Assembly (NCBI RefSeq): GCF_025602895.1
Contig: NW_026516299.1
Span: forward strand, 62,001-126,000
From: Polychytrium aggregatum
Taxonomy: Eukaryota; Chytridiomycota; Chytridiomycetes; Polychytriales
Direction: 5' to 3'
DNA length: 64,000 nt
Shown in pieces: positions 47,868 through 59,705 of this stretch (its first letter is position 1; every line of letters starts with the position of its first letter). The position numbers were made by a program, and so were the translations under genes. The notes under the pieces are model-generated. The model was not told where the DNA came from. It searched no databases and saw only the letters and a list, made by a program, of their open reading frames with translations.

Positions 47868-50493
47868 TCAGAGCTTGTCGTCGGTGACCATTTCTGATAG
47901 CATTTCGGGATCGTTAGGAGCTGGCGACGAACTCTTGATATTCCGGGGTCTGCCATGGCAATTGAACTTTTGATGACGAACTACCGCATCCTGAAAGAGA
48001 ACCAGACACGGCAATGTGCAAAGGTCAGCATGGCGACAGCTGCTTCCTTGCCGCCACACCTCCAGGCCCGGTCATCGCGCAATCTACAACAAACGAGCAC
48101 GAAAGTGAGAGCGTCATCACCCAAGACAAACGAGACACGAGCACCCACCCTCCGATGGAAGCTTGACCCGCACTGGTCGCACTTGAAGAGACTTTCGTCG
48201 CTCGTAAAGTGGCCGCGCAGGTGCCGCTTCATGTCATTGTGCCGAACGAACGACGAGGTGCAGTTGGCATGTGGGCACGAGTACCGCTTGACCCCTGGAG
48301 TGCCGAGTGGCCGGTGAGTTGGGCGAAGAGACGGCGGTTCCAGAGGGAAAGAAACAGAAGAAACCTCAGTTAGCGAGACTGTGATGCCAGTCGAGAGTGC
48401 GATACCAGGAACTAATCGGCCAGGTGCCATTTGAGTGACAGCGCGGGTCGCTTGATATTCGGCACATCCAGGCGCGCAAAACACCTGGCTCGGCGCAGAC
48501 ACGGCCAGCCTCCTACCTTCATGCGAGTCGATATGGGCCTGGAGATTGCCGTTACGGGTGAATGCCCGATCGCAGCCTTGGATGGGACAGACAAAGCGAC
48601 CTTTCTGGTTTTGGGCCGGCGAAGGGTCTCGGTCGAGGTTGGTCATCCTGTCAAAGCCGGTGGCCAGATCGTCCTGGGAAAATCCGATGATGGGCGGTGG
48701 CGTGTGAGACTTGCGAGGATCGGCATAAATCGGGCTCGGAGACAAGCTCAAACCATAGTAGTTGGTCGGAGAGGTAGCTAGCGACATTGAGTATGGGGAG
48801 GGTGGATGGAGTAGCTTGACATCGTCTGGGAGGGCAGATTGCACACAAGTCAGAAAGAAATACAAATGCACAATGGCGAGACGGATCGAGCAGTCTGCAG
48901 CGCTGGCCGCTGAAATTCCTATAGTGGGCCCAGTCCCATAGCCTCTCAACAATGCCGGGAGACAGCCAGGTCGCAACTGTGCGACCGACTCGACCAGGTC
49001 GCAAACTCACCACAGTGATCGGTCGCATAGTGCTTTCTTCTCTGTGCATTTGACACAAATGTGCGATTGCAGCCAAGGACTTGGCATGGCCAGGTGATGG
49101 CGTTTGTGTAGGGAGAGAATGCCGCATATGCCTGCGAGGCCACGCCGTAAGGTCCGAAGCTGATCACTCGCGATGTTCGCGGAGTGTGAGGCGACCGGGC
49201 GAGAAGTGGCGACTGTCGATGCAAGTTAAGCTCCGAGAGTGCGGGCGCAGAGGTAGGCGGGTTGCTGAGGGCTCGCAAGTGCAAAGGAGCTTGCAACGTA
49301 TCGATCGTGGGTGTGCTCGAGCCCAAGTCAGGCGAAACAGCTTGAAACAGAATCGAGTCGCTGGCACAAAAGTTGTTCGCGAGCGAGCTCTGTTGGGCGA
49401 GGAGTGAGCCAGGCAGGGGAGTGTCTCGACCCGCATTTGCATTCTGCCTGGCGTCGGTGTATAATTTTTGAACGGACGACGCAGCCGATACGATTGATGG
49501 AGTCGGTCCCAGCGATGGGGTAAACTGCTGGAGAGGGGAAGAGATGCCTTGGAAAGGACTCACAGCCCGGTGAGCGAACGCGAGCTCGTGAGTACTGCTG
49601 GCCATGGGCAACGGATCCAGGCCCGGCGACGGGAGCAGGCCGTTTGTCATGATCGGGTTCGGGCTGAGGCTGGAGAGACGCAGATTCTGTGGCGAAATAT
49701 CGGCCTGGCCACCTGAGGTGCTCTGGGGGAATACATACTGGTCCGGGATTTGGTCCAAGCTGGTTACGGAGCCGGGCAGCATCAGGAGCGAAGAGGAGTT
49801 GACGGCGTTGATGGCGTTGGCGCTTGACGGCACACTTGCAGCCCGGGAGGTGGAAGGATCGAGGAACCCAGACTTGGCTAGAGCAAGGATTTGCTGTTGA
49901 CCCGAGTCGCATTCCATGTTGATGGTGTCGTTGGAGCTTTCGTTTCTGGGAGGGTTGGGAGGGTTGAAGAGACCGGGGGCGCTGGAGACAGTCGGGGTTT
50001 CTGATGGCTTTCCCCATGGGTCTTGGTTGAGGATTTCGAAAAACTCCTTTGCATAAAAGTCCATGGTTGCGTTTTGCAGCGAATAAGGCTGAGGCGAGAG
50101 GGGACCGATGCTCGAGAGGCTGTTTGGCAATAGCGACTCGATGATGGCCGGTGCACACTGCATCTCGCTCATGGCGCGCTGGCGAAAGCGAGAAGCGTTC
50201 CCCTTGGGGTCGTCCGAAGCCGTCACGATGATCTGGGGCGGCATGGAGGATGGCTCGACGATGGTATCGGTGGAAACAAGATCGGGGTTGAAGTTGTTGT
50301 TGAGATCCAGGATGTCAAAGGCCTCGATAACAGAGCCATCGATCGGCGACGGAGGTACTTGTCCCGATGGAGAGGTGAGCGAGAAGATGGGAGAGTGCTG
50401 GGCGCTCTGGGTGATGGGATGGGGCGAAGGTGAAAGGAGTCGTTCCGGCTTCAGGTCGAAATTGGTGGAGTGGGTGTGCCAGAGCGAATGCAT
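47868..50493 (-). CDS. C2H2 zinc-finger transcription factor, four fingers, multi-exon
   Basis: Probable sequence-specific DNA-binding regulator. Exon 1 (ATG at 50493, ending near 49013) codes about 490 residues of Ser/Pro/Asn-rich disordered sequence, then finger 1, CQVLGCNRTFVSNAQRRKHY ending ATDHC. A GTGAGT donor joins it in phase to DDVKLLHPPSPYSM and a linker of about 80 residues. Finger 2 follows, CPIQGCDRAFTRNGNLQAHI then DSH. A further intron leads through the linker HEGVKRYS to finger 3, CPHANCTSSFVRHNDMKRHL then RGH. Finger 4 begins CDQCGSSFHRR and is completed by a small last exon (47868-47990, CTTTCAG acceptor) reading DAVVRHQKFNC, making it C2HC. The tail ends MVTDDKL-stop. Fingers 2-4 form a close cluster. 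I cannot assign a named orthologue; the layout recalls stress- or cell-cycle-type fungal regulators only loosely. Confidence 0.85.
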
Positions 50494-51102
50494 AATAAAG
50501 CGACCGTATATCTGAGGCGGTTGAGGAACGTCGCCTGGACAGGCAGTGCTGGAAGGTCAGGGGCACAAGCGAGTACTTGGCGGTTGCCTGGGAAAGCGAC
50601 GTGTTGGACGGACTTGAGGGCGTGACCCAGGGGCCGGAGCAAAGGGGGTGGTGCCAGGGGAGCGGCGAGGCGGACGACGATAAAGGCGTGACGGGGTGAG
50701 GGCGGACAAAGGCGAGCAATGGAAGTAGGATGCAGCAGCGAAACGCAAGCAACGAGGGCAAGCGGCGGACGAAAAGACAGGAAGGTAAGGGAGAGGAGGG
50801 GAGCCAGTTGACAGATGGAAGACGACAGGCAGGAGCGACTCAACACCAAGCAGTCGAGCAATCGGATCCGCAGGCGAAACACGCTGGTGGGATTCAATGG
50901 ATTGATGGGAGAGAGGAGCGCCGGAGGAGCAGACGAGAGCGGGATTTGCCGGGGTAGAAGGCGAAGGACTCGGCGATGAAGGATGGGCTGTACGGGTCAA
51001 GTAGTCTCGCGGGCAACAGGGGGGGGTGGGAAGCGAGGACTGCGAGAGAGCGACGAGAGGGCAGCGGGAGGAGGGCGAGAAGGCACCCAGCGAAGAGCGG
51101 GA

Positions 51103-51146
51103 AACAGCCAGAGAACAGCCAGAGAACAGCCAGAGAACAGCCAGAG
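51103..51146 (+). repeat. Four tandem copies of AACAGCCAGAG
   Basis: Four perfect 11-mers in the divergent upstream region, about 600 bases upstream of the zinc-finger gene start and 790 upstream of VPS8. Confidence 0.93.
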
Positions 51147-51517
51147 AGCAACGGGGACGACAGGCAAACAGAGGAGGTTCTGGGGAAGCAGGAATGCAGG
51201 CGAGAAGGCTCGACCAACACCGACGCCGAGGAAATGACCGGGAAGAGCAAGTATTGGCTGGTGAGTCGTTTGGTCGGTTGGCTGGCTGATAAGTTTGCTG
51301 TTTGGTTGGTTACTTGATTAGTCGGCTGTGGTGTAATCAGAAACAGAGAACAATCGAGGCCCGCACGCCGATGCCATTGGGCAGAGAGATAGACAAACAG
51401 CGCCGGCGCAGATGCAGTGTCGATAGTGCGATAGACGCTGTGCGACCAGGCAAAGATCGGCCACACTCTGTATGGGCAGCGTCGCTGCTGGCAATGCCCA
51501 AGCATCCGGCGCTGCTC

Positions 51518-51580
51518 GAGCATTGAGCATTGAGCATTGAGCATTGAGCATTGAGCATTGAGCACTGAGCACTGAGCATG
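51518..51580 (+). repeat. Nine-unit 7-mer array GAGCA(T/C)T
   Basis: Six GAGCATT units, two GAGCACT units and one GAGCATG, without interruption. The graded variation at one end is typical of a microsatellite being fixed from its edge. Confidence 0.93.
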
Positions 51581-51892
51581 TTGAAGATGAAGCGCTCCCT
51601 GTTTTGAGCCAGGCATGGTGCTAGTTTCTGAGTCCTGGATACACCTGTCCATCGTTGCTGCTGCTGCTGGTGCAAAGATCCACCAGGGCTGCTCGCTCCC
51701 ACGGCGCCTTGGGCCGGGCTTGGCGTCCGTCCTCAAAACCAGGCCGCCCTCGGCCAGGGCCTGCTTCTCCTTGCCCGCGATCTTCATCGCCACGATGTGA
51801 GCACCTCGCCGTCTGCCGCCACGGACAAACCTGCATCCGGTTGACTGACTTGCTTCCCTTTGCTCTGGCCTGCAGGTTCGCCGCCACGACCA

Positions 51893-54800
51893 ATGACCAG
51901 GGTATATATATATAGATATCGAGTGCTGGCAGCTCCCTCTCCCTCCCGCTTTACATGGGTCGCAGCGACCGCCTGTTTTGCACGAGTGTCTGGCTCGCTC
52001 ACTCACACCATCCCCGATGCATTCTCAGCGAGCCTGCTTTCCCTGGCAACGATCGAGTCTCGCTTTGCCAATTCGGTCATTCCCGAGCTGGACTTGGTCA
52101 ACACTGGTCAGAACACCATCCGATCCGCCATCGACAACCTCGAATGGCTCAAGAGCCAACTCCTGCGGCATCTCGACGCCGACGAAAGCGAACTTGGCTC
52201 ATTCCGGAGGCAAAAGACCCGCCTCTTGCTCGACAAGATCGATCAGGAATGCGCGCTCTATGAGCAATTCGTCGGTGCCAACGGTAATGCCTCAGAGCTG
52301 AAACCATGCCGCCAGATGTGTCTTGTTGTTTCAGCTATCGACTCGAGTCTCTGAACGGAGAGGAAGCGAGCTGCTCTCCAGGTTGCAAAGGCTGGAACGG
52401 TGCTCTGTTGGGCAGAGCCGACATCGCTCTGGAGTCTCAATACCAGGGGCCTATGCGGACTCGTTGCGGCACTGACATAACCCTCCCACCCTTAGCTGCG
52501 AACCTAACCCTGGAGCACATCATGATGTCCGTGAACGACGAAGACGATAGCGACGATCTTGCTGAGGCATCTTTCGACATTCCAATGGAGCTCTCCGACT
52601 CGGGAACCTCTGGCTTGATTGTGACGGTAAATGTTGCTGCCTCTTGGACTCCCATGTTGCAGCATATAGCTGCAATGCATGGCACTACCCAATAGCCACA
52701 GTCCAATAGCCACAGCCCTGCGATAGCCCTGGGGCTTCATTCGAAACCCTCTAATCTGACCGCGAGCGCCATGTCCTCGAACAGGAGAGCGAAGGAGGCA
52801 CGACCAGTGGGATGCTCACTCCTTTGGCTGCCCACTCAAAGGCCGCGAACCGCTTGTCGATATCGTCGTTTGCGTCCCTCCCATCCGTCACCTCGCTGCC
52901 GTCCTTCATATCCCAAGAGAGCCAGCCAACGCTGGGCCAGAGGTCGATTCAAATATCGCCGGGTCCGCACGACTCTTGCCGGTGGACGTTCTTATCCAAG
53001 ATATCGAGTCAGCTGCTGGACTCATTATCGAATCATGGGGCAATGACCTCATTTGCAGTAAGCATCATCGCACACCTCCGCAAGCCATGGCAAGCTCGCT
53101 GGCTTGGATGGATTTATGAATGCGCGACATACGGAGGAGAACATCAGCCACTTCTTGCTCTAACCGTGCCCGACCGCCGATAGGTTGCTGGAGGATTCGC
53201 TGTAGGAACCTCACGTGCCAAAGTTCTCCTCTTCGACTTCAACCAAGTGCTCCAGGGAATTCTGGAAGATCCTACTCACGGTATGCCAGTCACGGCAGGA
53301 TATGCACCTCATGGAAAGTATGGTCCCGGTCGGCCCGTGCCCCCTTATCTGATGTGTATGTTGAAATCAACCCGATCTCTGTTGATCCCCAGCTGGCGAC
53401 TACGGGGCTGTGACAGCTCTTGGCTTCAGCACCGACCATCTCCATCTTGCCGTCGGCTATCAACACGGGTACATCATCGTATGGGCGCTGCCTAAAATGA
53501 CGGTCTTGAGGACGATTACACCCATCACTAGACAAGATGCCGCTGCCCTCGTGGCCTCTGGAAGCGTCCCGGCTAGCGGCCGGCGAGACGGCCATGTCGA
53601 GGGCTCCGCCGTGACCAGCGTCACGTTTGTGAATGGAAAATGGGATTTGATCAGCGCCGACTATCAGGTAAGGGCCCTGTGACGAGCGGGTAGATCCTCT
53701 GCTCGAGATTGTGATCAGCTATAGATGCTGCGACGAGTGATGGATGGATGGATCTATGGGACAACTGTGAATGCTCTGCCCATCGACCGGATCCAGCCAA
53801 TCGATATGTGACCAGTAGGCCACAGGGCTTGTGCTGATTCACCCAACTCCGTTTCTGCAATGTCGGAACAGGGCTCAGTGTTTCTGCATTCTATCACGCG
53901 AGTGCTGCTCGTCAACACAGTTACATCCACGCGGCTGCACGGAAGGCCGGATGGTGTCCCTGGCTCGACCACCATCTATTCCTTGGCGGGTCTGCCTATG
54001 ACCAGGACCAAGTATATCACAGACAAGTTTGGACTGATTGCCTTCACCACACCGTTCAAGGTAATGGCGCAGCTCGTCAGCTACAACCAAATGCATGTCG
54101 GCCCGAGACGACGACGGCCGATTTGAAAGCAAAGGCAAAAGCACAAGACTCTGGACAGCCGAAACGGCCGTGTCTCTAACGATGCCCTTGGCGGTGTATT
54201 TGTTTCTACGTCCCAGATGGCCATCATCAGCACCAAGCCCAAGCCCAAGTCCGAGTTCCGGATCCTCTGGTCACACTCGCCCAGCAAGGATGAGTCGGAC
54301 TCGCACCCCAAGCACTCATGCGTTGCTTGGTATCCTGCCCTGAAGGAGAAGGACGACGGTGAGCATATGTCCATTCGCCATAGAGACTCACTTTGAGCCA
54401 TCGAGGGATGCACATCCCCATAATTGAGTTTAGTAAGCCGAGGTAGAAAGAAGTGCGCAGGTGTCTCCGAGCCGCCTCTTGCTACTTCTGACCATCGATA
54501 CACACTCTCCATGATGAATAGCCAAGCCGCACGAGCCCACCTTGGCTTGCACTTTTGGAGGACACTTGTACATCATACGGGCTCGCGCGGCCCTGATTCC
54601 CAAATCGGGCTCATCGCTGTCCGCCCCCAAGCCCAGCGCAGCCGAGATCGAGTACGACGTGCTGAAGGAGTGGCAGAATCCTAGCGGCAATGAGTTTGTG
54701 GCCATCCAATGGATCAATTCGCAGCTGCTCGGCCTATTGACGGCCACGGGGCTGCTCATCGTCGATGTTTACAACACCAAAACCATCCAGCGCTCCAACA

Positions 54801-57800
54801 TAGAGCATCTGCAGCCCTATGCGCACCACCACAGCGCAGACCCGCAGAGCGGCAGGACGGGTTCGTCATACACAGGCAGCTTCCGCAGCTACAAAGGCCG
54901 CGTGTTCATTCTGGTGGGTGGTCTCATCTTGCGACGTGCTGACGCTCCTGGGATGCGTGGTCCGATCGGTGTCTTGTGTCAGGTGGTCGAGCCAGAGCAC
55001 TAACAAACAGAATCACGGTTACGGCTGCACCGATTGGACAGGGAAGCAATGGTCTGAACGCAGGTAGCCTCATCCCATGGAAGGACAGGCTCGAAACTCT
55101 GGCTCGTTGTGACAAGTTCCTGGACGCTATCCAGCTGGCCATCAATTTCCAGACCATCAAAAGCTCGGGCGAAGCATCTGCATTTGGCCTCCCGCTTGAT
55201 TCGTCCAGCCGCAAAGCTACCGTGTGGACATATGTCCAGGACGTCCTTTGGGACTGGGTCCGCCAAGGGCTCGCGGTGGATCTCGGGGACGCAGCCGCCA
55301 ATGCCAAGTACCATCGCGGACTGTGCGAAAATTCCTTCAAGCTCTGTCAGACAAATGGGGCCGAGGAGCTCATCTACGGCCAACTGTACGAAGTATTTCA
55401 CGAAGCCGATCGAGATACCGTCTTCTTTGAGTGTCTCGAGCCCAAGATCCTCAACGACGATGTCCCTGCGTCCCTCGATCCAGTGGTCAGCAAGCAGCTG
55501 GTCGAGATCTTTGCGCGCCAAGGCTGGCTCGACCGCCTTGAGACCTTGATTGTTCACCTGGATCCACTTACGCTGGATATGGACCAGATCATCATGACTG
55601 CAAAGGATCACCGCCGCTATCTACTGCTGGGCTATGTCTACACCGCCGGTATGAACGACTACGAATCGCCGCTGCGCATCATGATCGAGGCCCTCTCGAG
55701 CGAAAACCACGACGCATGGACAACGCAAGAACGGGAGCGCACCCTGGCCAATCTGTTTGTATTCATATCGTACAGCCTTGGAGGGCGGTCGTTCCCCACG
55801 GGCGTGCCGCTGTCGGCAGACAATGCCCGGACCGCCCACGAGACCATCCTTGGATTCCTCTTTCCCAATCCTGAGGCCGAAGCACAGCAGCGACCCGCAC
55901 AAGCAAATGCAAATGCAAATGCAAACACCCACGCCGAGCTCATATCACTGCTCCGCTGGGATGCCGAGGGATTCCTGGGCGCGCTTGGCGAGGCCTTCAG
56001 AGGCACGACCCAGGACCCCGATCCCGTTGTCGAGATGCAAACCAAGCGGACGCTACAGTCTGTTTTTGCGGCTCTGACCGACATCCAGCTTCAGAAGCCA
56101 GTCAACGTCAATACCATCGTCGTCAGCTGCTTCCTGGCTCGGTTTTATCGGGAGCATCACGAAGCCATCGCAGCCAGTGATCGCGATCTCCTCGGCATCT
56201 TCTCGTCCCTGTTGACACAGGCCAGGACACCGACACAGGCATACAAGCCAGAAAGCTACAAGCGTCAGCAAGAAGTAGCGTTGGCGGCGCTGCTTGAAGT
56301 CTGGCAACCCACCGAGCATCCGCTCGAGCACTACTTGCGGCAATACCGAGAATGCGAGTTCTGGCAGATTTGCGAGCAGATCTACCAGCAATCGGAGCGC
56401 TACGACGAAGTCGTTCTCTGCTACCTCCTCGATGAGTCCCGCAAGCAGGACACCTTCCGGATCATTGACGACATGATGACCGAGAACCAACGCAGGCCGA
56501 CGCTGACGATGCAACAGAAGTGGACCATCAAGCAAACGGTCTTGACTCACTTTGACGCCCTGGTCGAGATCTCGCCCGAGCGATCTGCCCGCCTCGTGCA
56601 TCAATACTGGCCCGAGGAGGTCGAGGAGCTGGTTGTGAAGCTCGCGTCCAAGCCGCAGGAGCAGTACAAGTTGATGAAGGCCCTGGTGGAGTTTGCCGAG
56701 GCGCAGGAGTCGAGACTGGAGCAGCTCGGTGTGCCTCTTGTCCGGACGCCGTCCCGAATCAGCGTGGTTGTCTACGATTTGTATATCCGACGGCTCTGTG
56801 AATTCGCGCCGTCGAGGCTGCTGGCCTTACTTCAGAGTCTTGAAGCGAAGGACTACACGTACGACACGGCGCTGTCGACGGCGCTCGCGGGTGGCATTTT
56901 GGATGCTGCACTCTGGCTTTACGAGCACCATGGACAGCTTGACGAAGCAACCAAGCTTGTCGAGTCCGAGCTCGAAAAGAGTCTGGCTACTCTTGTGGCC
57001 TTTGTGAAAAGGGGACCGTCGGGATCGCGTCTGCAGGACCAAGAGACACAAGCCCGACTGCTCGACCGCATCGCCGTCACGCTCCAGATGGGATTCCGGC
57101 TGTGCGCCGCTAACCGCCAGTTCATGACGGAGCACCAGAAGGAGAACGCCTGGTTCAGCTACCTGTCCCGGATCGCCGACTGTCAGCAAGCGCTGGGCCG
57201 GCACTTGGACGGCGCCCATCCGATAACAGATGCCCTCTCCAAATCTCTGGAGCTGGTTGTTGCGACGCTCTCGAGCGACGTGTCGCCGCCAGCGATCCTT
57301 AGGCGAATCATGGCCGAGTACTCGCAGCGGAACTTTGTGTACTTCCATCCGATCATCAAGGCCATGATCCAGTATGTTTCATACGACATCGAGACCTTTC
57401 GAGCGGCCAGTAGCATTCTTGATCGCGATGTCCACTACCTCAAGCAAAGTAGCCTGAAAGCCCGAAGTGCGGGAGTGGCGCCAAGAGGAAGCCAGTGCGA
57501 CCTGTGTCGGCGGTCGACGGCCCCTCCAACCTCAAGTTCCTCCATCGAGCAGATCAAATCCGAAGCGACGGACGTGGCTCTGTTTGCCTGCCAGCATCTA
57601 GTACACCTCCGATGTCTCCCAGAGAACGAGGATGTCTGTCCGGTGTGTTCCGAGAAGGACAGACTGGGCATCGGCCAGTCCGAGCCACGGGCCATAGCTC
57701 GCAATGAGCTTACCGAACAACAGGTTGCCCAAAAAGTAAGCCGTGTTCACGTTACTCGTCTGACTTGGGGTTAGCACAACTGTCAACCGACGGTGTCTGG

Positions 57801-57954
57801 ATTAGGATGGTGGAGAGCCATCGAGTTCTGAGTTTAGACTGACCCTCCGTTTCGCGCCTCCGTCGATTTGCAGTACAACCTACTTGTTACCCGGGGACTG
57901 GAGCAGTATCTAGAGTTCATGAATGCGTCGCCCAATATCTTTGGTCAGCAGTGA
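51893..57954 (+). CDS. VPS8: Vacuolar protein sorting-associated protein 8 (CORVET, WD40 + RING), multi-exon
   Basis: Rab5-binding subunit of the CORVET tether that acts in early-endosome fusion. The N-terminal exon contains LATIESRFANSVIPELDLVN. Its donor at 52284 is phase-compatible with the acceptor before AANLTLEHIMMSVNDEDDSD (52499). A WD40 region follows: VGTSRAKVLLFDFNQVLQGI, AVTALGFSTDHLHLAVGYQH, VTSVTFVNGKWDLISADYQ, and FVAIQWINSQLLGLLTATGL. The long exon from about 55010 holds the alpha-solenoid: WKDRLETLARCDKFLDAIQL, FFECLEPKILNDDVPASLDP, LIVHLDPLTLDMDQIIM, and YVYTAGMNDYESPLRIMIEA. The C-terminal RING has CDLCRRS, CQHLVHLRCLPENEDVCPVC. The last exon after a GTAAGC/TTTGCAG intron ends PNIFGQQ-stop. 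The 5' end is uncertain: ATG 51893 is in frame, but a spliced upstream start or ATG 52522 is possible. Confidence 0.88.
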
Positions 57955-58502
57955 TAAAGGTATTGTTGCCCTATTGATCTGTGACCAAGGTCATCCCTGG
58001 ACAAGCTGAAAGTGACCGCCCTGGCCTTCAAGCGCATGGCAGCCGACTGCTTCGATGCTCGAATGTGGAGCCATCGAACGATCCACTGTGCTCCTCCCCT
58101 TCTGCGCAACGAAATGGAATAGGACACCCTGTTTCGCAGCAGACTACCCGCCTATTGTTCTTGGAATGGAAATACACACTTGCCCATATCCGCAATGACC
58201 ATCCGCCCCGTGGAGACAAGACAGAGGACTTGCATCTCCAGCCCATCATCAGAAGAAAGAGGATCCGTGTGGGCTCATCAAGGTGTGCCCGGTCAGCAAA
58301 GGTGTATCTGGCCGGCGAGTTTGACATCGCGACAGTTACGGATCTGGGGAGGCGGCCACTGTGTGCAAGTCGATGATCGCTCGTAAAGATCCACTTGGCA
58401 CCACTTGACCAGGCTCAAGAGGCATTTGTATTCACAATCCAGAAATGCGTGGCCGTCGGCCCCAAAAACAGAGCATCGCGCTTCGTCGTTGTGGGTGCTG
58501 CA
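57955..58502. other. Convergent intergenic spacer
   Basis: About 550 bases between the VPS8 3' end (+) and the next minus-strand gene. No gene is supportable. Confidence 0.45.
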
Positions 58503-59705
58503 TCACAGAGCCGGACCATCCAGCCCCGAGTCTTTCTGCTGCAGATCAAAGTGGAAGGCGTGCTTGTAATCGTCCTTGTGTCGAAAGATGGCAATCTTGA
58601 CAACGTTGTCATGGAGGCTCTTCTGTAGCCTCCGGTCTTTCTTCCGACGAAGAGACCGGCCCCGCTCCTCCTTGAACTCCTCCTTGTCGATCAGGTCCTT
58701 GAAGCCGGTCAAGAAAGTCCTCTCCTCCTGACGGAGCTCGCATATCGCCAGCTTCAGATCCAGATCATCGGGCACATCGTCAGACCACGGGCCCGGACGA
58801 TAGGAAACGGGCTTGGTGAGCTCGTCAACGATACTATCGGGGACATGGGTGACGGTCAATCGATCAGGGATGATCTTTCGCTCGGGATAGAGGGCCGGGA
58901 GCTGAACCATGGGCTGGGACATCTTGCGAGCCTCGAGATGCCACAGCGAAAGGGGGGCGCTCTTGTCTTTGTGGATATGCCGATGGGCATCGTGGGTATA
59001 CAGCAAGCCCATGGGAGGATCTGGCGGGCAGACCTCGGCCCTGGAACTCTCGGGTTGGATCCCGGCTCGATGTGTGCTGTCCTTCTTGTGAGGATCAAAG
59101 AGCGGCACCCGGGCTGGGTGGGAATGAAGCACGATTCCCACGCTGCGAGCCTCGGCCGTGGTCAGCGATCGCGATGTGGTTTGGGTAGGGGTCGAAGCTT
59201 CGACACCGGCCTCGTTGCGACGGTGGGATTTGTCGGAAATCTCAGGAAGCCGCTCGTACGTAGAGGACGCTGGTTGGGGCGCTGATGCAGGCGGTATGGT
59301 CGCCAGGAGTGAATGAGACGACAGGCTCTTCAACGAAGTTGCATCCGGCCCTGCCGATCCCGCACGGGATGACAGCGAAATGTCTCGCCATACGGACGAG
59401 TGGACTTTGATCTTGCTGGCGATGTGCTGATGGAGCTGGTGTTGTTGTTGTTGGTGGTGGTGGTGCTGGGGTATCAGTCGGCCTCCGATCCGAGGTGCAG
59501 CAGCTGAGGTCTGGACGGAAGGCCTCAGAAGCAAAGGTTGGTGTCGTCCGTTGACAGCATTCCGGGTCCGTCTGGGCCTGAGACAATCCAGCTTCAGCCT
59601 CGGATCGGTGTAGTACCATTGGAACTCTGACCGCTCTGGAGTGGCCTGGTCGTCCGGGTAGTACGTGAAGACCCCAAAGTTGGCCGGATCGCTGGGGGCT
59701 TGCAT
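58503..59705 (-). CDS. Unrecognised 400-residue basic protein with His/Gln tract
   Basis: I do not recognise it. The frame is open for 426 codons, but its first codon (59783) is GTG, preceded in frame by TAG. The first ATG is 59705 (MQAPSDPANFGVFTYYPDDQ). An upstream exon spliced near 59783 is possible, since the residues before this ATG also look coding-like. Features seen: an aromatic N-terminal motif (FQWYYTDPRLKLDCLRPRR), a HHHHQQQQHQLHQH run, a Ser/Pro-rich middle, and a conserved-looking charged C-terminus (DLDLKLAICELRQEERTFLT, then EEFKEERGRSLRRKKDRRLQ and VVKIAIFRHKDDYKHAFHFD). It has no signal peptide or transmembrane segment. It is divergent from the small ORF at 60197. Confidence 0.6.
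   Translation of the reverse strand: MQAPSDPANFGVFTYYPDDQATPERSEFQWYYTDPRLKLDCLRPRRTRNAVNGRHQPLLLRPSVQTSAAAPRIGGRLIPQHHHHQQQQHQLHQHIASKIKVHSSVWRDISLSSRAGSAGPDATSLKSLSSHSLLATIPPASAPQPASSTYERLPEISDKSHRRNEAGVEASTPTQTTSRSLTTAEARSVGIVLHSHPARVPLFDPHKKDSTHRAGIQPESSRAEVCPPDPPMGLLYTHDAHRHIHKDKSAPLSLWHLEARKMSQPMVQLPALYPERKIIPDRLTVTHVPDSIVDELTKPVSYRPGPWSDDVPDDLDLKLAICELRQEERTFLTGFKDLIDKEEFKEERGRSLRRKKDRRLQKSLHDNVVKIAIFRHKDDYKHAFHFDLQQKDSGLDGPAL

Larger units (their letters stand above)
50494..51892. promoter_or_regulatory. Long divergent upstream region of the zinc-finger gene and VPS8
   Basis: A 1.4-kb spacer, the longest in the window, between divergent genes. It holds an 11-mer array (51103-51146), a 7-mer array (51518-51580) and a TATATATATA run just downstream (51902-51912). 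Long open frames on both strands reflect strand-biased GC content and repeats and have no recognisable motif. It probably holds promoter and leader sequence; a small unrecognised gene cannot be excluded. Confidence 0.5.

Noticed and set aside
50894-52006. A 370-codon minus-strand open frame in the VPS8 upstream region
   Set aside because: It reads through two tandem arrays, is very Ser/Leu/Arg-rich, and has no motif. Best explained by GC-rich composition.
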